A stretch of DNA of 64,000 nt from Muraenolepis orangiensis (taxonomy: Eukaryota > Chordata > Actinopteri > Gadiformes > Muraenolepididae): positions 23,551,741 to 23,615,740 of the forward strand of contig CM051019.1 in the NCBI GenBank assembly GCA_027704905.1, written 5' to 3'. Both the position numbers and the translations under genes were made by a program. A model generated the notes under the pieces. That model searched no databases, was not told the origin of the DNA, and saw only the letters and a program-made list of their open reading frames with translations. Of the stretch, positions 36,649 to 52,600 are shown one piece after another. The first letter of the stretch is position 1. Every line of letters begins with the position of its first letter.

Positions 36649-39600
36649 CATCCACCCACTCACACGCATCCACCCACTCACACACATCACCCACTCACAC
36701 GCATCCACCCACTCACACACATCCACCCACTCACACGCATTCACCCACTCACACACATCCACCCACTCACACACATCAACCCACTCACACGCATCCACCC
36801 ACTCACACACATTCACCCACTCACACACATCCACCCACTCACACGCATCCACCCACTCACACGCATTCACCCACTCACACGCATCCACCCACTCACACGC
36901 ATTCACCCACTCACACACATCCACCCACTCACACACATCACTCCACCCACTCACACACATCCACCCACTCACACGCATTCACCCACTCACACGCATCCAC
37001 CCACTCACACGCATCCACCCACTCACACACATCACCCACTCACACGCATCCACCCACTCACACGCATCCACCCACTCACACGCATTCACCCACTCACACA
37101 CATCCACCCACTCACACGCATCCACCCACTCACACACATCCACCCACTCACACGCATCCACCCACTCACACGCATCCACCCACTCACACGCATCCACCCA
37201 CTCACACACATCACCCACTCACACGCATCCACCCACTCACACCATCCACCCACTCACACGCATCCACCCACTCACACGCATTCACCCACTCACACGCATC
37301 CACCCACTCACACGCATCCACCCACTCACACACATCACCCACTCACACGCATTCACCCACTCACACGCATTCACCCACTCACACGCATCCACCCACTCAC
37401 ACGCATCCACCCACTCACACACATCCACCCACTCACACGCATCCACCCACTCACACGCATCCACCCACTCACACGCATCCACCCACTCACACGCATCCAC
37501 CCACTCACACACATCCACCCACTCACACGCATCCACCCACTCACACACATCACCCACTCACACGCATCCACCCACTCACACGCATCCACCCACTCACACA
37601 CATCAACCCACTCACACGCATCCACCCACTCACACACATTCACCCACTCACACACATCCACCCACTCACACGCATCACCCACTCACACGCATTCACCCAC
37701 TCACACACATCCACCCACTCACACGCATTCACCCACTCACACACATCCACCCACTCACACAGCATCCACCCACTCACACACATCCACCCACTCACACGCA
37801 TTCACCCACTCACACGCATCCACCCACTCACACGCATCCACCCACTCACACACATCCACCCACTCACACGCATCCACCCACTCACACGCATCAACCCACT
37901 CACACGCATTCACCCACTCACACACATCCACCCACTCACACGCATCCACCCACTCACACACATCCACCCACTCACACGCATCCACCCACTCACACGCATC
38001 CACCCACTCACACGCATCCACCCACTCACACACATCCACCCACTCACACACATCACGCATCCACCCACTCACACACATCCACCCACTCACACGCATCCAC
38101 CCACTCACACGCATTCACCCACTCACACGCATCCACCCACTCACACGCATCCACCCACTCACACACATCAACCCACTCACACGCATTCACCCACTCACAC
38201 GCATTCACCCACTCACACGCATCCACCCACTCACACGCATCCACCCACTCACACACATCAACCCACTCACACGCATTCACCCACTCACACACATCCACCC
38301 ACTCACACACATCACGCATCCACCCACTCACACGCATCCACCCACTCACACGCATCCACCCACTCACACGCATTCACCCACTCACACGCATCCACCCACT
38401 CACACGCATCCACCCACTCACACACATTCACCCACTCACACGCATCCACCCACTCACCACACATTCATCCACTCACACGCATCAACCCACTCATACACAT
38501 TCATCCACTCCATCATCATCCACTCCACACATCACCCACTCACACGCATCCACCCACTCACACACATCCACCCACTCACACGCATCCACCCACTCACACA
38601 CATCCACCCACTCACACACATCCACCCACTCACACGCATCACCCACTCACACGCATCCACCCACTCACACACATCACCCACTCACACGCATCCACCCACT
38701 CACACACATCAACCCACTCACACGCATTCACCCACTCACACACATCCACCCACTCACACACATCACCCACTCACACGCATCCACCCACTCACACACATTC
38801 ACCCACTCACACACATCCACCCACTCACACGCATCAACCCACTCACACGCATTCACCCACTCACACACATCCACCCACTCACACGCATTCACCCACTCAC
38901 ACACATCCACCCACTCACACATCACGCATCCACCCACTCACACACATCCACCCACTCACACGCATTCACCCACTCACACGCATCCACCCACTCACACGCA
39001 TCCACCCACTCACACACATCCACCCACTCACACGCATCCACCCACTCACACGCATCAACCCACTCACACGCATTCACCCACTCACACACATCCACCCACT
39101 CACACGCATCCACCCACTCACACACATCCACCCACTCACACGCATCCACCCACTCACACGCATCCACCCACTCACACGCATCCACCCACTCACACACATC
39201 CACCCACTCACACACATTCACGCATCCACCCACTCACACACATCCACCCACTCACACGCATCCACCCACTCACACGCATTCACCCACTCACACGCATCCA
39301 CCCACTCACACGCATCCACCCACTCACACACATCAACCCACTCACACGCATTCACCCACTCACACGCATTCACCCACTCACACGCATCCACCCACTCACA
39401 CGCATCCACCCACTCACACACATCAACCCACTCACACGCATTCACCCACTCACACACATCCACCCACTCACACACATTCACGCATCCACCCACTCACACG
39501 CATCCACCCACTCACACGCATCCACCCACTCACACGCATTCACCCACTCACACGCATCCACCCACTCACACGCATCCACCCACTTACACACATTCACCCA

Positions 39601-41227
39601 CTCACATGCATCCACCCACTCACACACACATTCATCCACTCACACGCATCAACCCACTCATACACATTCATCCACTCCCATCATTCATCCACTCCCACAC
39701 ATTCACCCACTCACACGCATCCACCCACTCACACACATCCACCCACTCACACGCATCCACCCACTCACACACATCCACCCACTCACACACATCCACCCAC
39801 TCACACGCATCAACCCACTCACACGCATTCACCCACTCACACACATCCACCCACTCACACACATCAACCCACTCACACGCATCAACCCACTCACACGCAT
39901 TCACCCACTCACACACATCCACCCACTCACACACATCCACCCACTCACACACATCCACCCACTCACACGCATCCACCCACTCACACACATCCACCCACTC
40001 ACACGCATCCACCCACTCACACGCATCCACCCACTTACACACATTCACCCACTCACACACATCCACCCACTCACACGCATCACCCACTCACACGCATTCA
40101 CCCACTCACACACATCCACCCACTCACACACATCCACCCACTCACACACATCCACCCACTCACACGCATCCACCCACTCACACGCATCCACCCACTCACA
40201 CGCATCCACCCACTCACACGCATCCACCCACTCACACGCATCCACCCACTCACACGCATTCACCCACTCACACGCATCCACCCACTCACACGCATCCACC
40301 CACTCACACGCATCCACCCACTCACACGCATCCACCCACTCACACGCATCCACCCACTCACACGCATCCACCCACTCACACGCATCCACCCACTCACACG
40401 CATCCACCCACTCACACGCATTCACCCACTCACACACATCCACCCACTCACACGCATCAACCCACTCACACGCATTCACCCACTCACACACATCACCCAC
40501 TCACACGCATTCACCCACTCACACACATCCACCCACTCACACACATCCACCCACTCACACGCATCCACCCACTCACACACATCAACCCACTCACACGCAT
40601 CCACCCACTCACACACATTCACCCACTCACACACATCCACCCACTCACACGCATCAACCCACTCACACGCATTCACCCACTCACACACATCAACCCACTC
40701 ACACGCATTCACCCGCTCACACACATCCACCCACTCACACACATCCACCCACTCACACACATTCACGCATCCACCCACTCACACACATCCACCCACTCAC
40801 ACGCATTCACCCACTCACACGCATCCACCCACTCACACGCATCCACCCACTCACACGCATTCACCCACTCACACGCATCCACCCACTCACACGCATCCAC
40901 CCACTCACACACATCACCCACTCACACGCATCCACCCACTCACACGCATTCACCCACTCACACGCATCCACCCACTCACACGCATCCACCCACTCACACA
41001 CATCAACCCACTCACACGCATTCACCCACTCACACGCATTCACCCACTCACACGCATCCACCCACTCACACGCATCCACCCACTCACACACATCAACCCA
41101 CTCACACGCATTCACCCACTCACACACATCCACCCACTCACACACATTCACGCATCCACCCACTCACACGCATCCACCCACTCACACGCATCCACCCACT
41201 CACACGCATTCACCCACTCACACACAT

Positions 41228-42950
41228 TCACGCATCCACCCACTCACACACATCCACCCACTCACACGCATTCACCCACTCACACGCATCCACCCACTCA
41301 CACGCATCCACCCACTCACACGCATTCACCCACTCACACGCATCCACCCACTCACACGCATCCACCCACTCACACACATCAACCCACTCACACGCATCCA
41401 CCCACTCACACGCATTCACCCACTCACACGCATCCACCCACTCACACGCATCCACCCACTCACACACATCAACCCACTCACACGCATTCACCCACTCACA
41501 CGCATTCACCCACTCACACGCATCCACCCACTCACACGCATCCACCCACTCACACACATCAACCCACTCACACGCATTCACCCACTCACACACATCCACC
41601 CACTCACACACATTCACGCATCCACCCACTCACACGCATCCACCCACTCACACGCATCCACCCACTCACACGCATTCACCCACTCACACGCATACACCCA
41701 CTCACACGCATCCACCCACTTACACACATTCACCCACTCACATGCATCCACACACTCACACACACCCACCCACTCACTCACACACATTCATCCACTCACA
41801 CGCATCAACCCACTCATACACATTCATCCACTCCCATTCATTCATCCACTCCCACACATTCACCCACTCACACGCATCCACCCACTCACACACATCCACC
41901 CACTCACACGCATCCACCCACTCACACACATCCACCCACTCACACACATCCACCCACTCACACGCATCAACCCACTCACACGCATTCACCCACTCACACA
42001 CATCCACCCACTCACACACATCAACCCACTCACACGCATCAACCCACTCACACGCATTAACCCACTCACACACATCCACCCACTCACACACATCCACCCA
42101 CTCACACGCATCCACCCACTCACACACATCAACCCACTCACACGCATTCACCCACTCACACACATCCACCCACTCACACACATCAACCCACTCACACGCA
42201 TCCACCCACTTACACACATTCACCCACTCACACACATCCACCCACTCACACGCATCAACCCACTCACACGCATTCACCCACTCACACACATCCACCCACT
42301 CACACGCATTCACCCACTCACACACATCCACCCACTCACACACATTCACGCATCCACCCACTCACACACATCCACCCACTCACACGCATTCACCCACTCA
42401 CACGCATCCACCCACTCACACGCATCCACCCACTCACACACATCAACCCACTCACACGCATCCACCCACTCACACGCATCAACCCACTCACACGCATTCA
42501 CCCACTCACACACATCCACCCACTCACACGCATCCACCCACTCACACACATCCACCCACTCACACGCATCCACCCACTCACACGCATCCACCCACTCACA
42601 CGCATCCACCCACTCACACACATCAACTCACTCACACGCATTCACCCGCTCACACACATCCACCCACTCACACATTCACGCATCCACCCCACTCACACAC
42701 ATCCACCCACTCACACGCATCCACCCACTCACACGCATTCACCCACTCACACGCATCCACCCACTCACACGCATCCACCCACTCACACACATCAACCCAC
42801 TCACACGCATTCACCCACTCACACGCATTCACCCACTCACACGCATCCACCCACTCACACGCATCCACCCACTCACACACATCAACCCACTCACACGCAT
42901 TCACCCACTCACACACATCCACCCACTCACACACATTCACGCATCCACCC
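41228..42950 (+). repeat. 3652-bp-offset higher-order repeat, copy 1
   Basis: The unit-variant order of 41228-41629, 41774-42361 and 42346-42621 recurs at 44880-45281, 45426-46013 and 45998-46273 (offset 3652). Shared rarities include GCATTAACCC, CACACACCCACCC and a 19-bp unit CATCCACCCCACTC. Confidence 0.85.
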
Positions 42951-44879
42951 ACTCACACGCATCCACCCACTCACACGCATCCACCCACTCACACGCATTC
43001 ACCCACTCACACGCATCCACCCACTCACACGCATCCACCCACTTACACACATCAACCCACTCACACGCATTCACCCACTCACACACATCCACCCACTCAC
43101 ACACATTCACGCATCCACCCACTCACACGCATCCACCCACTCACACGCATCCACCCACTCACACGCATTCACCCACTCACACGTATCCACCCACTCACAC
43201 GCATCCACCCACTTACACACATTCACCCACTCACATGCATCCACCCACTCACTCACACACATTCATCCACTCACACGCATCAACCCACTCATACACATTC
43301 ATCCACTCCCATTCATTCATCCACTCCCACACATTCACCCACTCACACGCATCCACCCACTCACACACATCCACCCACTCATACGCATCCACCCACTCAC
43401 ACACATCCACCCACTCACACACATCCACCCACTCACACGCATCAACCCACTCACACGCATTCACCCACTCACACACATCCACCCACTCACACACATCAAC
43501 CCACTCACACGCATCAACCCACTCACACGCATTCACCCACTCACACACATCCACCCACTCACACACATCCACCCACTCACACACATCCACCCACTCACAC
43601 GCATCCACCCACTCACACACATCCACCCACTCACACGCATCCACCCACTCACACGCATCCACCCACTTACACACATTCACCCACTCACACACATCCACCC
43701 ACTCACACGCATCAACCCACTCACACGCATTCACCCACTCACACACATCCACCCACTCACACACATCCACCCACTCACACACATCCACCCACTCACACGC
43801 ATCCACCCACTCACACACATCCACCCACTCACACGCATCCACCCACTCACACGCATCCACCCACTCACGCGCATCCACCCACTCACACGCATTCACCCAC
43901 TCACACGCATCCACCCACTCACACGCATCCACCCACTCACACGCATCCACCCACTCACACGCATCCACCCACTCACACGCATCCACCCACTCACACGCAT
44001 CCACCCACTCACACGCATCCACCCACTCACACGCATCCACCCACTCACACGCATCCACCCACTCACACGCATTCACCCACTCACACACATCCACCCACTC
44101 ACACGCATCAACCCACTCACACGCATTCACCCACTCACACACATCAACCCACTCACACGCATTCACCCGCTCACACACATCCACCCACTCACACACATCC
44201 ACCCACTCACACGCATCCACCCACTCACACACATCAACCCACTCACACGCATCCACCCACTTACACACATTCACCCACTCACACACATCCACCCACTCAC
44301 ACGCATCAACCCACTCACACGCATTCACCCACTCACACACATCAACCCACTCACACGCATTCACCCGCTCACACACATCCACCCACTCACACACATCCAC
44401 CCACTCACACACATTCACGCATCCACCCACTCACACACATCCACCCACTCACACGCATTCACCCACTCACACGCATCCACCCACTCACACGCATCCACCC
44501 ACTCACACGCATTCACCCACTCACACGCATCCACCCACTCACACGCATCCACCCACTCACACACATCAACCCACTCACACGCATCCACCCACTCACACGC
44601 ATTCACCCACTCACACGCATCCACCCACTCACACGCATCCACCCACTCACACACATCAACCCACTCACACGCATTCACCCACTCACACGCATTCACCCAC
44701 TCACACGCATCCACCCACTCACACGCATCCACCCACTCACACACATCAACCCACTCACACGCATTCACCCACTCACACACATCCACCCACTCACACACAT
44801 TCACGCATCCACCCACTCACACGCATCCACCCACTCACACGCATCCACCCACTCACACGCATTCACCCACTCACACACA

Positions 44880-46610
44880 TCACGCATCCACCCACTCACA
44901 CACATCCACCCACTCACACGCATTCACCCACTCACACGCATCCACCCACTCACACGCATCCACCCACTCACACGCATTCACCCACTCACACGCATCCACC
45001 CACTCACACGCATCCACCCACTCACACACATCAACCCACTCACACGCATCCACCCACTCACACGCATTCACCCACTCACACGCATCCACCCACTCACACG
45101 CATCCACCCACTCACACACATCAACCCACTCACACGCATTCACCCACTCACACGCATTCACCCACTCACACGCATCCACCCACTCACACGCATCCACCCA
45201 CTCACACACATCAACCCACTCACACGCATTCACCCACTCACACACATCCACCCACTCACACACATTCACGCATCCACCCACTCACACGCATCCACCCACT
45301 CACACGCATCCACCCACTCACACGCATTCACCCACTCACACGCATACACCCACTCACACGCATCCACCCACTTACACACATTCACCCACTCACATGCATC
45401 CACACACTCACACACACCCACCCACTCACTCACACACATTCATCCACTCACACGCATCAACCCACTCATACACATTCATCCACTCCCATTCATTCATCCA
45501 CTCCCACACATTCACCCACTCACACGCATCCACCCACTCACACACATCCACCCACTCACACGCATCCACCCACTCACACACATCCACCCACTCACACACA
45601 TCCACCCACTCACACGCATCAACCCACTCACACGCATTCACCCACTCACACACATCCACCCACTCACACACATCAACCCACTCACACGCATCAACCCACT
45701 CACACGCATTAACCCACTCACACACATCCACCCACTCACACACATCCACCCACTCACACGCATCCACCCACTCACACACATCAACCCACTCACACGCATT
45801 CACCCACTCACACACATCCACCCACTCACACACATCAACCCACTCACACGCATCCACCCACTTACACACATTCACCCACTCACACACATCCACCCACTCA
45901 CACGCATCAACCCACTCACACGCATTCACCCACTCACACACATCCACCCACTCACACGCATTCACCCACTCACACACATCCACCCACTCACACACATTCA
46001 CGCATCCACCCACTCACACACATCCACCCACTCACACGCATTCACCCACTCACACGCATCCACCCACTCACACGCATCCACCCACTCACACACATCAACC
46101 CACTCACACGCATCCACCCACTCACACGCATCAACCCACTCACACGCATTCACCCACTCACACACATCCACCCACTCACACGCATCCACCCACTCACACA
46201 CATCCACCCACTCACACGCATCCACCCACTCACACGCATCCACCCACTCACACGCATCCACCCACTCACACACATCAACTCACTCACACGCATTCACCCG
46301 CTCACACACATCCACCCACTCACACACATTCACGCATCCACCCCACTCACACACATCCACCCACTCACACGCATCCACCCACTCACACGCATTCACCCAC
46401 TCACACGCATCCACCCACTCACACGCATCCACCCACTCACACACATCAACCCACTCACACGCATTCACCCACTCACACGCATTCACCCACTCACACGCAT
46501 CCACCCACTCACACGCATCCACCCACTCACACACATCAACCCACTCACACGCATTCACCCACTCACACACATCCACCCACTCACACACATTCACGCATCC
46601 ACCCACTCAC
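44880..46610 (+). repeat. 3652-bp-offset higher-order repeat, copy 2
   Basis: Partner of 41228-42950. In addition 44415-44816 and 44880-45281 show the same variant order at 465 bp offset, a younger local duplication. Confidence 0.85.
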
Positions 46611-47125
46611 ACGCATCCACCCACTCACACGCATCCACCCACTCACACGCATTCACCCACTCACACGTATCCACCCACTCACACGCATCCACCCACTTAC
46701 ACACATTCACCCACTCACATGCATCCACCCACTCACTCACACACATTCATCCACTCACACGCATCAACCCACTCATACACATTCATCCACTCCCATCATT
46801 CATCCACTCCCACACATTCACCCACTCACACGCATCCACCCACTCACACACATCCACCCACTCATACGCATCCACCCACTCACACACATCCACCCACTCA
46901 CACGCATCCACCCACTCACACGCATCCACCCACTCACACTGCATCCACCCACTCACACACATCACCCACTCACACACATCACGCATCACCCACTCACACG
47001 CATCCACCCACTCACACGCATCAACCCACTCACACGCATTCACCCACTCACACACATCCACCCACTCCCACCATCACCGCATCACACACAGCTCACCCAC
47101 ACACACTCCTCCACCCACTCCCACA

Positions 47126-47209
47126 TAGTATATTTTGTGTGCATTTATTCCCCCTGTTTCAACTGTTGCACCTTAATTTCCCTCGGGATAAATAAAGTTA
47201 TCTTGAATC
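47126..47209 (+). mobile_element. 84-bp scrap of the LINE tail inside the satellite
   Basis: It matches 14033-14117 and 25408-25492 apart from one T fewer in the T-run (TAGTATATTTTGTG). It includes TTTCCCTCGGGATAAATAAA and one TCTTGAATC. It ends in GAGAGTCAA and satellite resumes. Neither the AT tract nor the roughly 110-bp leader seen at the other two array starts is present. Confidence 0.93.
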
Positions 47210-49602
47210 GAGAGTCAATCCACCCACTCACACGCATTCACCCACTCACACGCATCCACCCACTCACACACATCCACCCACTCACACGCATCCACCCACT
47301 CACACACATCCACCCACTCACACGCATCCACCCACTCACACGCATCCACCCACTCACACGCATCCACCCACTCACACGCATCCACCCACTCACACACATC
47401 AACCCACTCACACGCATCCACCCACTTACACACATTCACCCACTCACACACATCCACCCACTCACACGCATCAACCCACTCACACGCATTCACCCACTCA
47501 CACACATCACCCACTCACACGCATTCACCCACTCACACACATCCACCCACTCACACACATTCACGCATCCACCCACTCACACACATCCACCCACTCACAC
47601 GCATCCACCCACTCACACGCATTCACCCACTCACACGCATCCACCCACTCACACGCATCCACCCACTCACACACATCAACCACTCACACGCATTCACCCA
47701 CTCACACGCATTCACCCACTCACACGCATCCACCCACTCACACGCATCCACCCACTCACACACATCAACCCACTCACACGCATTCACCCACTCACACACA
47801 TCCACCCACTCACACACATTCACGCATCCACCCACTCACACGCATCCACCCACTCACACGCATCCACCCACTCACACGCATTCACCCACTCACACGCATC
47901 CACCCACTCACACGCATCCACCCACTCACACACATCACCCACTCACACGCATTCACCCACTCACACGCATCCACCCACTCACACGCATCCACCCACTCAC
48001 ACGCATTCACCCACTCACACGCATCCACCCACTCACACGCATCCACCCACTCACACACATCAACCCACTCACACGCATTCACCCACTCACACGCATTCAC
48101 CCACTCACACGCATCCACCCACTCACACGCATCCACCCACTCACACACATCAACCCACTCACACGCATTCACCCACTCACACACATCCACCCACTCACAC
48201 ACACGCATCCACCCACTCACACGCATCCACCCACTCACACGCATCCACCCACTCACACGCATTCACCCACTCACACGCATCCACCCACTCACACGCATCC
48301 ACCCACTTACACACATTCACCCACTCACATGCATCCACCACTCACTCACACACATTCATCCACTCACACGCATCAACCCACTCATACACATTCATCCACT
48401 CCCATCATTCATCCACTCCCACACATTCACCCACTCACACGCATCCACCCACTCACACACATCCACCCACTCACACGCATCCACCCACTCACACACATCC
48501 ACCCACTCACACACATCCACCCACTCACACGCATCAACCCACTCACACACATTCACCCACTCACACACATCACCCACTCACACACATCACCCACTCACAC
48601 GCATCAACCCACTCACACGCATTCACCCACTCACACACATCCACCCACTCACACGCATCCACCCACTCACACACATCCACCCACTCACACGCATCCACCC
48701 ACTCACACACATCCACCCACTCACACGCATCCACCCACTCACACGCATCCACTCACACATTCACCCACTCACACACATCCACCCACTCACACGCATCACC
48801 CACTCACACGCATCCACCCACTCACACGCATCCACCCACTCACACACATCCACCCACTCACACACATCCACCCACTCACACGCATCCACCCACTCACACA
48901 CATCCACCCACTCACACGCATCCACCCACTCACACGCATCCACCCACTCACACGCATCCACCCACTCACACGCATCCACCCACTCACACGCATCCACCCA
49001 CTCACACACATCAACCCACTCACACGCATCCACCCACTTACACACATTCACCCACTCACACACATCCACCCACTCACACGCATCAACCCACTCACACGCA
49101 TTCACCCACTCACACACATCAACCCACTCACACGCATTCACCCGCTCACACACATCCACCCACTCACACACATTCACGCATCCACCCACTCACACACATC
49201 CACCCACTCACACGCATCCACCCACTCACACGCATTCACCCACTCACACGCATCCACCCACTCACACGCATCCACCCACTCACACACATCAACCCACTCA
49301 CACGCATTCACCCACTCACACGCATTCACCCACTCACACGCATCCACCCACTCACACGCATCCACCCACTCACACACATCAACCCACTCACACGCATTCA
49401 CCCACTCACACACATCCACCCACTCACACACATTCACGCATCCACCCACTCACACGCATCCACCCACTCACACGCATCCACCCACTCACACGACATTCAC
49501 CCACTCACACGCATACACCCACTCACACGCATCCACCCACTTACACACATTCACCCACTCACATGCATCCACCCACTCACACACACCCACCCACTCACTC
49601 AC

Positions 49603-52600
49603 ACACATTCATCCACTCACACGCATCAACCCACTCATACACATTCATCCACTCCCATTCATTCATCCACTCCCACACATTCACCCACTCACACGCATCC
49701 ACCCACTCACACACATCCACCCACTCACACGCATCCACCCACTCACACACATCCACCCACTCACACACATCCACCCACTCACACGCATCAACCCACTCAC
49801 ACGCATTCACCCACTCACACACATCCACCCACTCACACACATCAACCCACTCACACGCATCAACCCACTCACACGCATTCACCCACTCACACACATCCAC
49901 CCACTCACACACATCCACCCACTCACACACATCCACCCACTCACACGCATCCACCCACTCACACACATCCACCCACTCACACGCATCCACCCACTCACAC
50001 GCATCCACCCACTTACACGCATCCACCCACTCACACACATCCACCCACTCACACGCATCCACCCACTCACACGCATCCACCCACTCACACGCATCCACCC
50101 ACTCACACGCATCCACCCACTCACACGCATCCACCCACTCACACACATCAACCCACTCACACGCATCCACCCACTTACACACATTCACCCACTCACACAC
50201 ATCCACCCACTCACACGCATCAACCCACTCACACGCATTCACCCACTCACACACATCAACCCACTCACACGCATTCACCCGCTCACACACATCCACCCAC
50301 TCACACACATTCACGCATCCACCCACTCACACACATCCACCCACTCACACGCATCCACCCACTCACACGCATTCACCCACTCACACGCATCCACCCACTC
50401 ACACGCATCCACCCACTCACACACATCAACCCACTCACACGCATTCACCCACTCACACGCATTCACCCACTCACACGCATCCACCCACTCACACGCATCC
50501 ACCCACTCACACACATCAACCCACTCACACGCATTCACCCACTCACACACATCCACCCACTCACACACATTCACGCATCCACCCACTCACACGCATCCAC
50601 CCACTCACACACATTCACCCACTCACACGCATACACCCACTCACACGCATCCACCCACTTACACACATTCACCCACTCACATGCATCCACCCACTCACAC
50701 ACACCCACCCACTCACTCACACACATTCATCCACTCACACGCATCAACCCACTCATACACATTCATCCACTCCCATTCATTCATCCACTCCCACACATTC
50801 ACCCACTCACACGCATCCACCCACTCACACACATCCACCCACTCACACGCATCCACCCACTCACACACATCCACCCACTCACACACATCCACCCACTCAC
50901 ACGCATCAACCCACTCACACGCATTCACCCACTCACACACATCCACCCACTCACACACATCAACCCACTCACACGCATCAACCCACTCACACGCATTCAC
51001 CCACTCACACACATCCACCCACTCACACACATCCACCCACTCACACACATCCACCCACTCACACGCATCCACCCACTCACACACATCCACCCACTCACAC
51101 GCATCCACCCACTCACACGCATCCACCCACTTACACACATTCACCCACTCACAAACATCCACCCACTCACACGCATCAACCCACTCACACGCATTCACCC
51201 ACTCACACACATCCACCCACTCACACACATCCACCCACTCACACACATCCACCCACTCACACGCATCCACCCACTCACACGCATCCACCCACTCACACGC
51301 ATCCACCCACTCACACGCATCCACCCACTCACACACATCCACCCACTCACACGCATCCACCCACTCACACACATCCACCCACTCACACACATTCACCCAC
51401 TCACACACATCCACCCACTCACACGCATCAACCCACTCACACGCATTCACCCACTCACACACATCCACCCACTCACACACATCCACCCACTCACACGCAT
51501 CCACCCACTCACACACATCCACCCACTCACACGCATCCACCCACTCACACGCATCCACCCACTCACACGCATTCACCCACTCACACGCATCCACCCACTC
51601 ACACGCATCCACCCACTCACACGCATCCACCCACTCACACGCATCCACCCACTCACACGCATCCACCCACTCACACGCATCCACCCACTCACACGCATCC
51701 ACCCACTCACACGCATTCACCCACTCACACGCATCCACCCACTCACACGCATCCACCCACTCACACGCATCCACCCACTCACACACATCCACCCACTCAC
51801 ACGCATCCACCCACTCACACGCATCCACCCACTTACACACATTCACCCACTCACACACATCCACCCACTCACACGCATCAACCCACTCACACGCATTCAC
51901 CCACTCACACACATCCACCCACTCACACACATCCACCCACTCACACACATCCACCCACTCACACGCATCCACCCACTCACACACATCCACCCACTCACAC
52001 ACATCCACCCACTCACACGCATCCACCCACTCACACGCATCCACCCACTCACACGCATCCACCCACTCACACGCATTCACCCACTCACACGCATCCACCC
52101 ACTCACACGCATCCACCCACTCACACGCATCACCCACTCACACGCATCCACCCACTCACACGCATCCACCCACTCACACGCATCCACCCACTCACACGCA
52201 TCCACCCACTCACACGCATCCACCCACTCACACGCATCACCCACTCACACGCATCCACCCACTCACACGCATCAACCCACTCACACGCATTCACCCACTC
52301 ACACACATCAACCCACTCACACGCATTCACCCGCTCACACACATCCACCCACTCACACGCATCCACCCACTCACACACATCAACCCACTCACACGCATCC
52401 ACCCACTCACACACATTCACCCACTCACACACATCCACCCACTCACACGCATCAACCCACTCACACGCATTCACCCACTCACACACATCAACCCACTCAC
52501 ACGCATTCACCCGCTCACACACATCCACCCACTCACACACATTCACGCATCCACCCACTCACACACATCCACCCACTCACACGCATCCACCCACTCACAC

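Larger units (their letters stand above)
25642..47125 (+). repeat. 18-bp satellite array, block 2 (contains a gap)
   Basis: Same unit and variants as block 1, starting with the same three CTCAAACG edge units. About 20.5 kb are sequenced around a 1000-N gap. Between about 28.2 and 40.9 kb many units are 17 bp (CATCACCCACTCACACG and similar single-base losses), whereas 25.6-28.2 kb and 41.2-46.7 kb are regular. The last 200 bp (about 46920-47125) are disordered, with fragments such as CCACCATCACCGC and CACACAGCTCACCC. Confidence 0.98.

Noticed and set aside
25611..47195. Plus-strand open frame of about 7,200 codons
   Set aside because: Same artefact. It also runs through 1000 N, which cannot be read.
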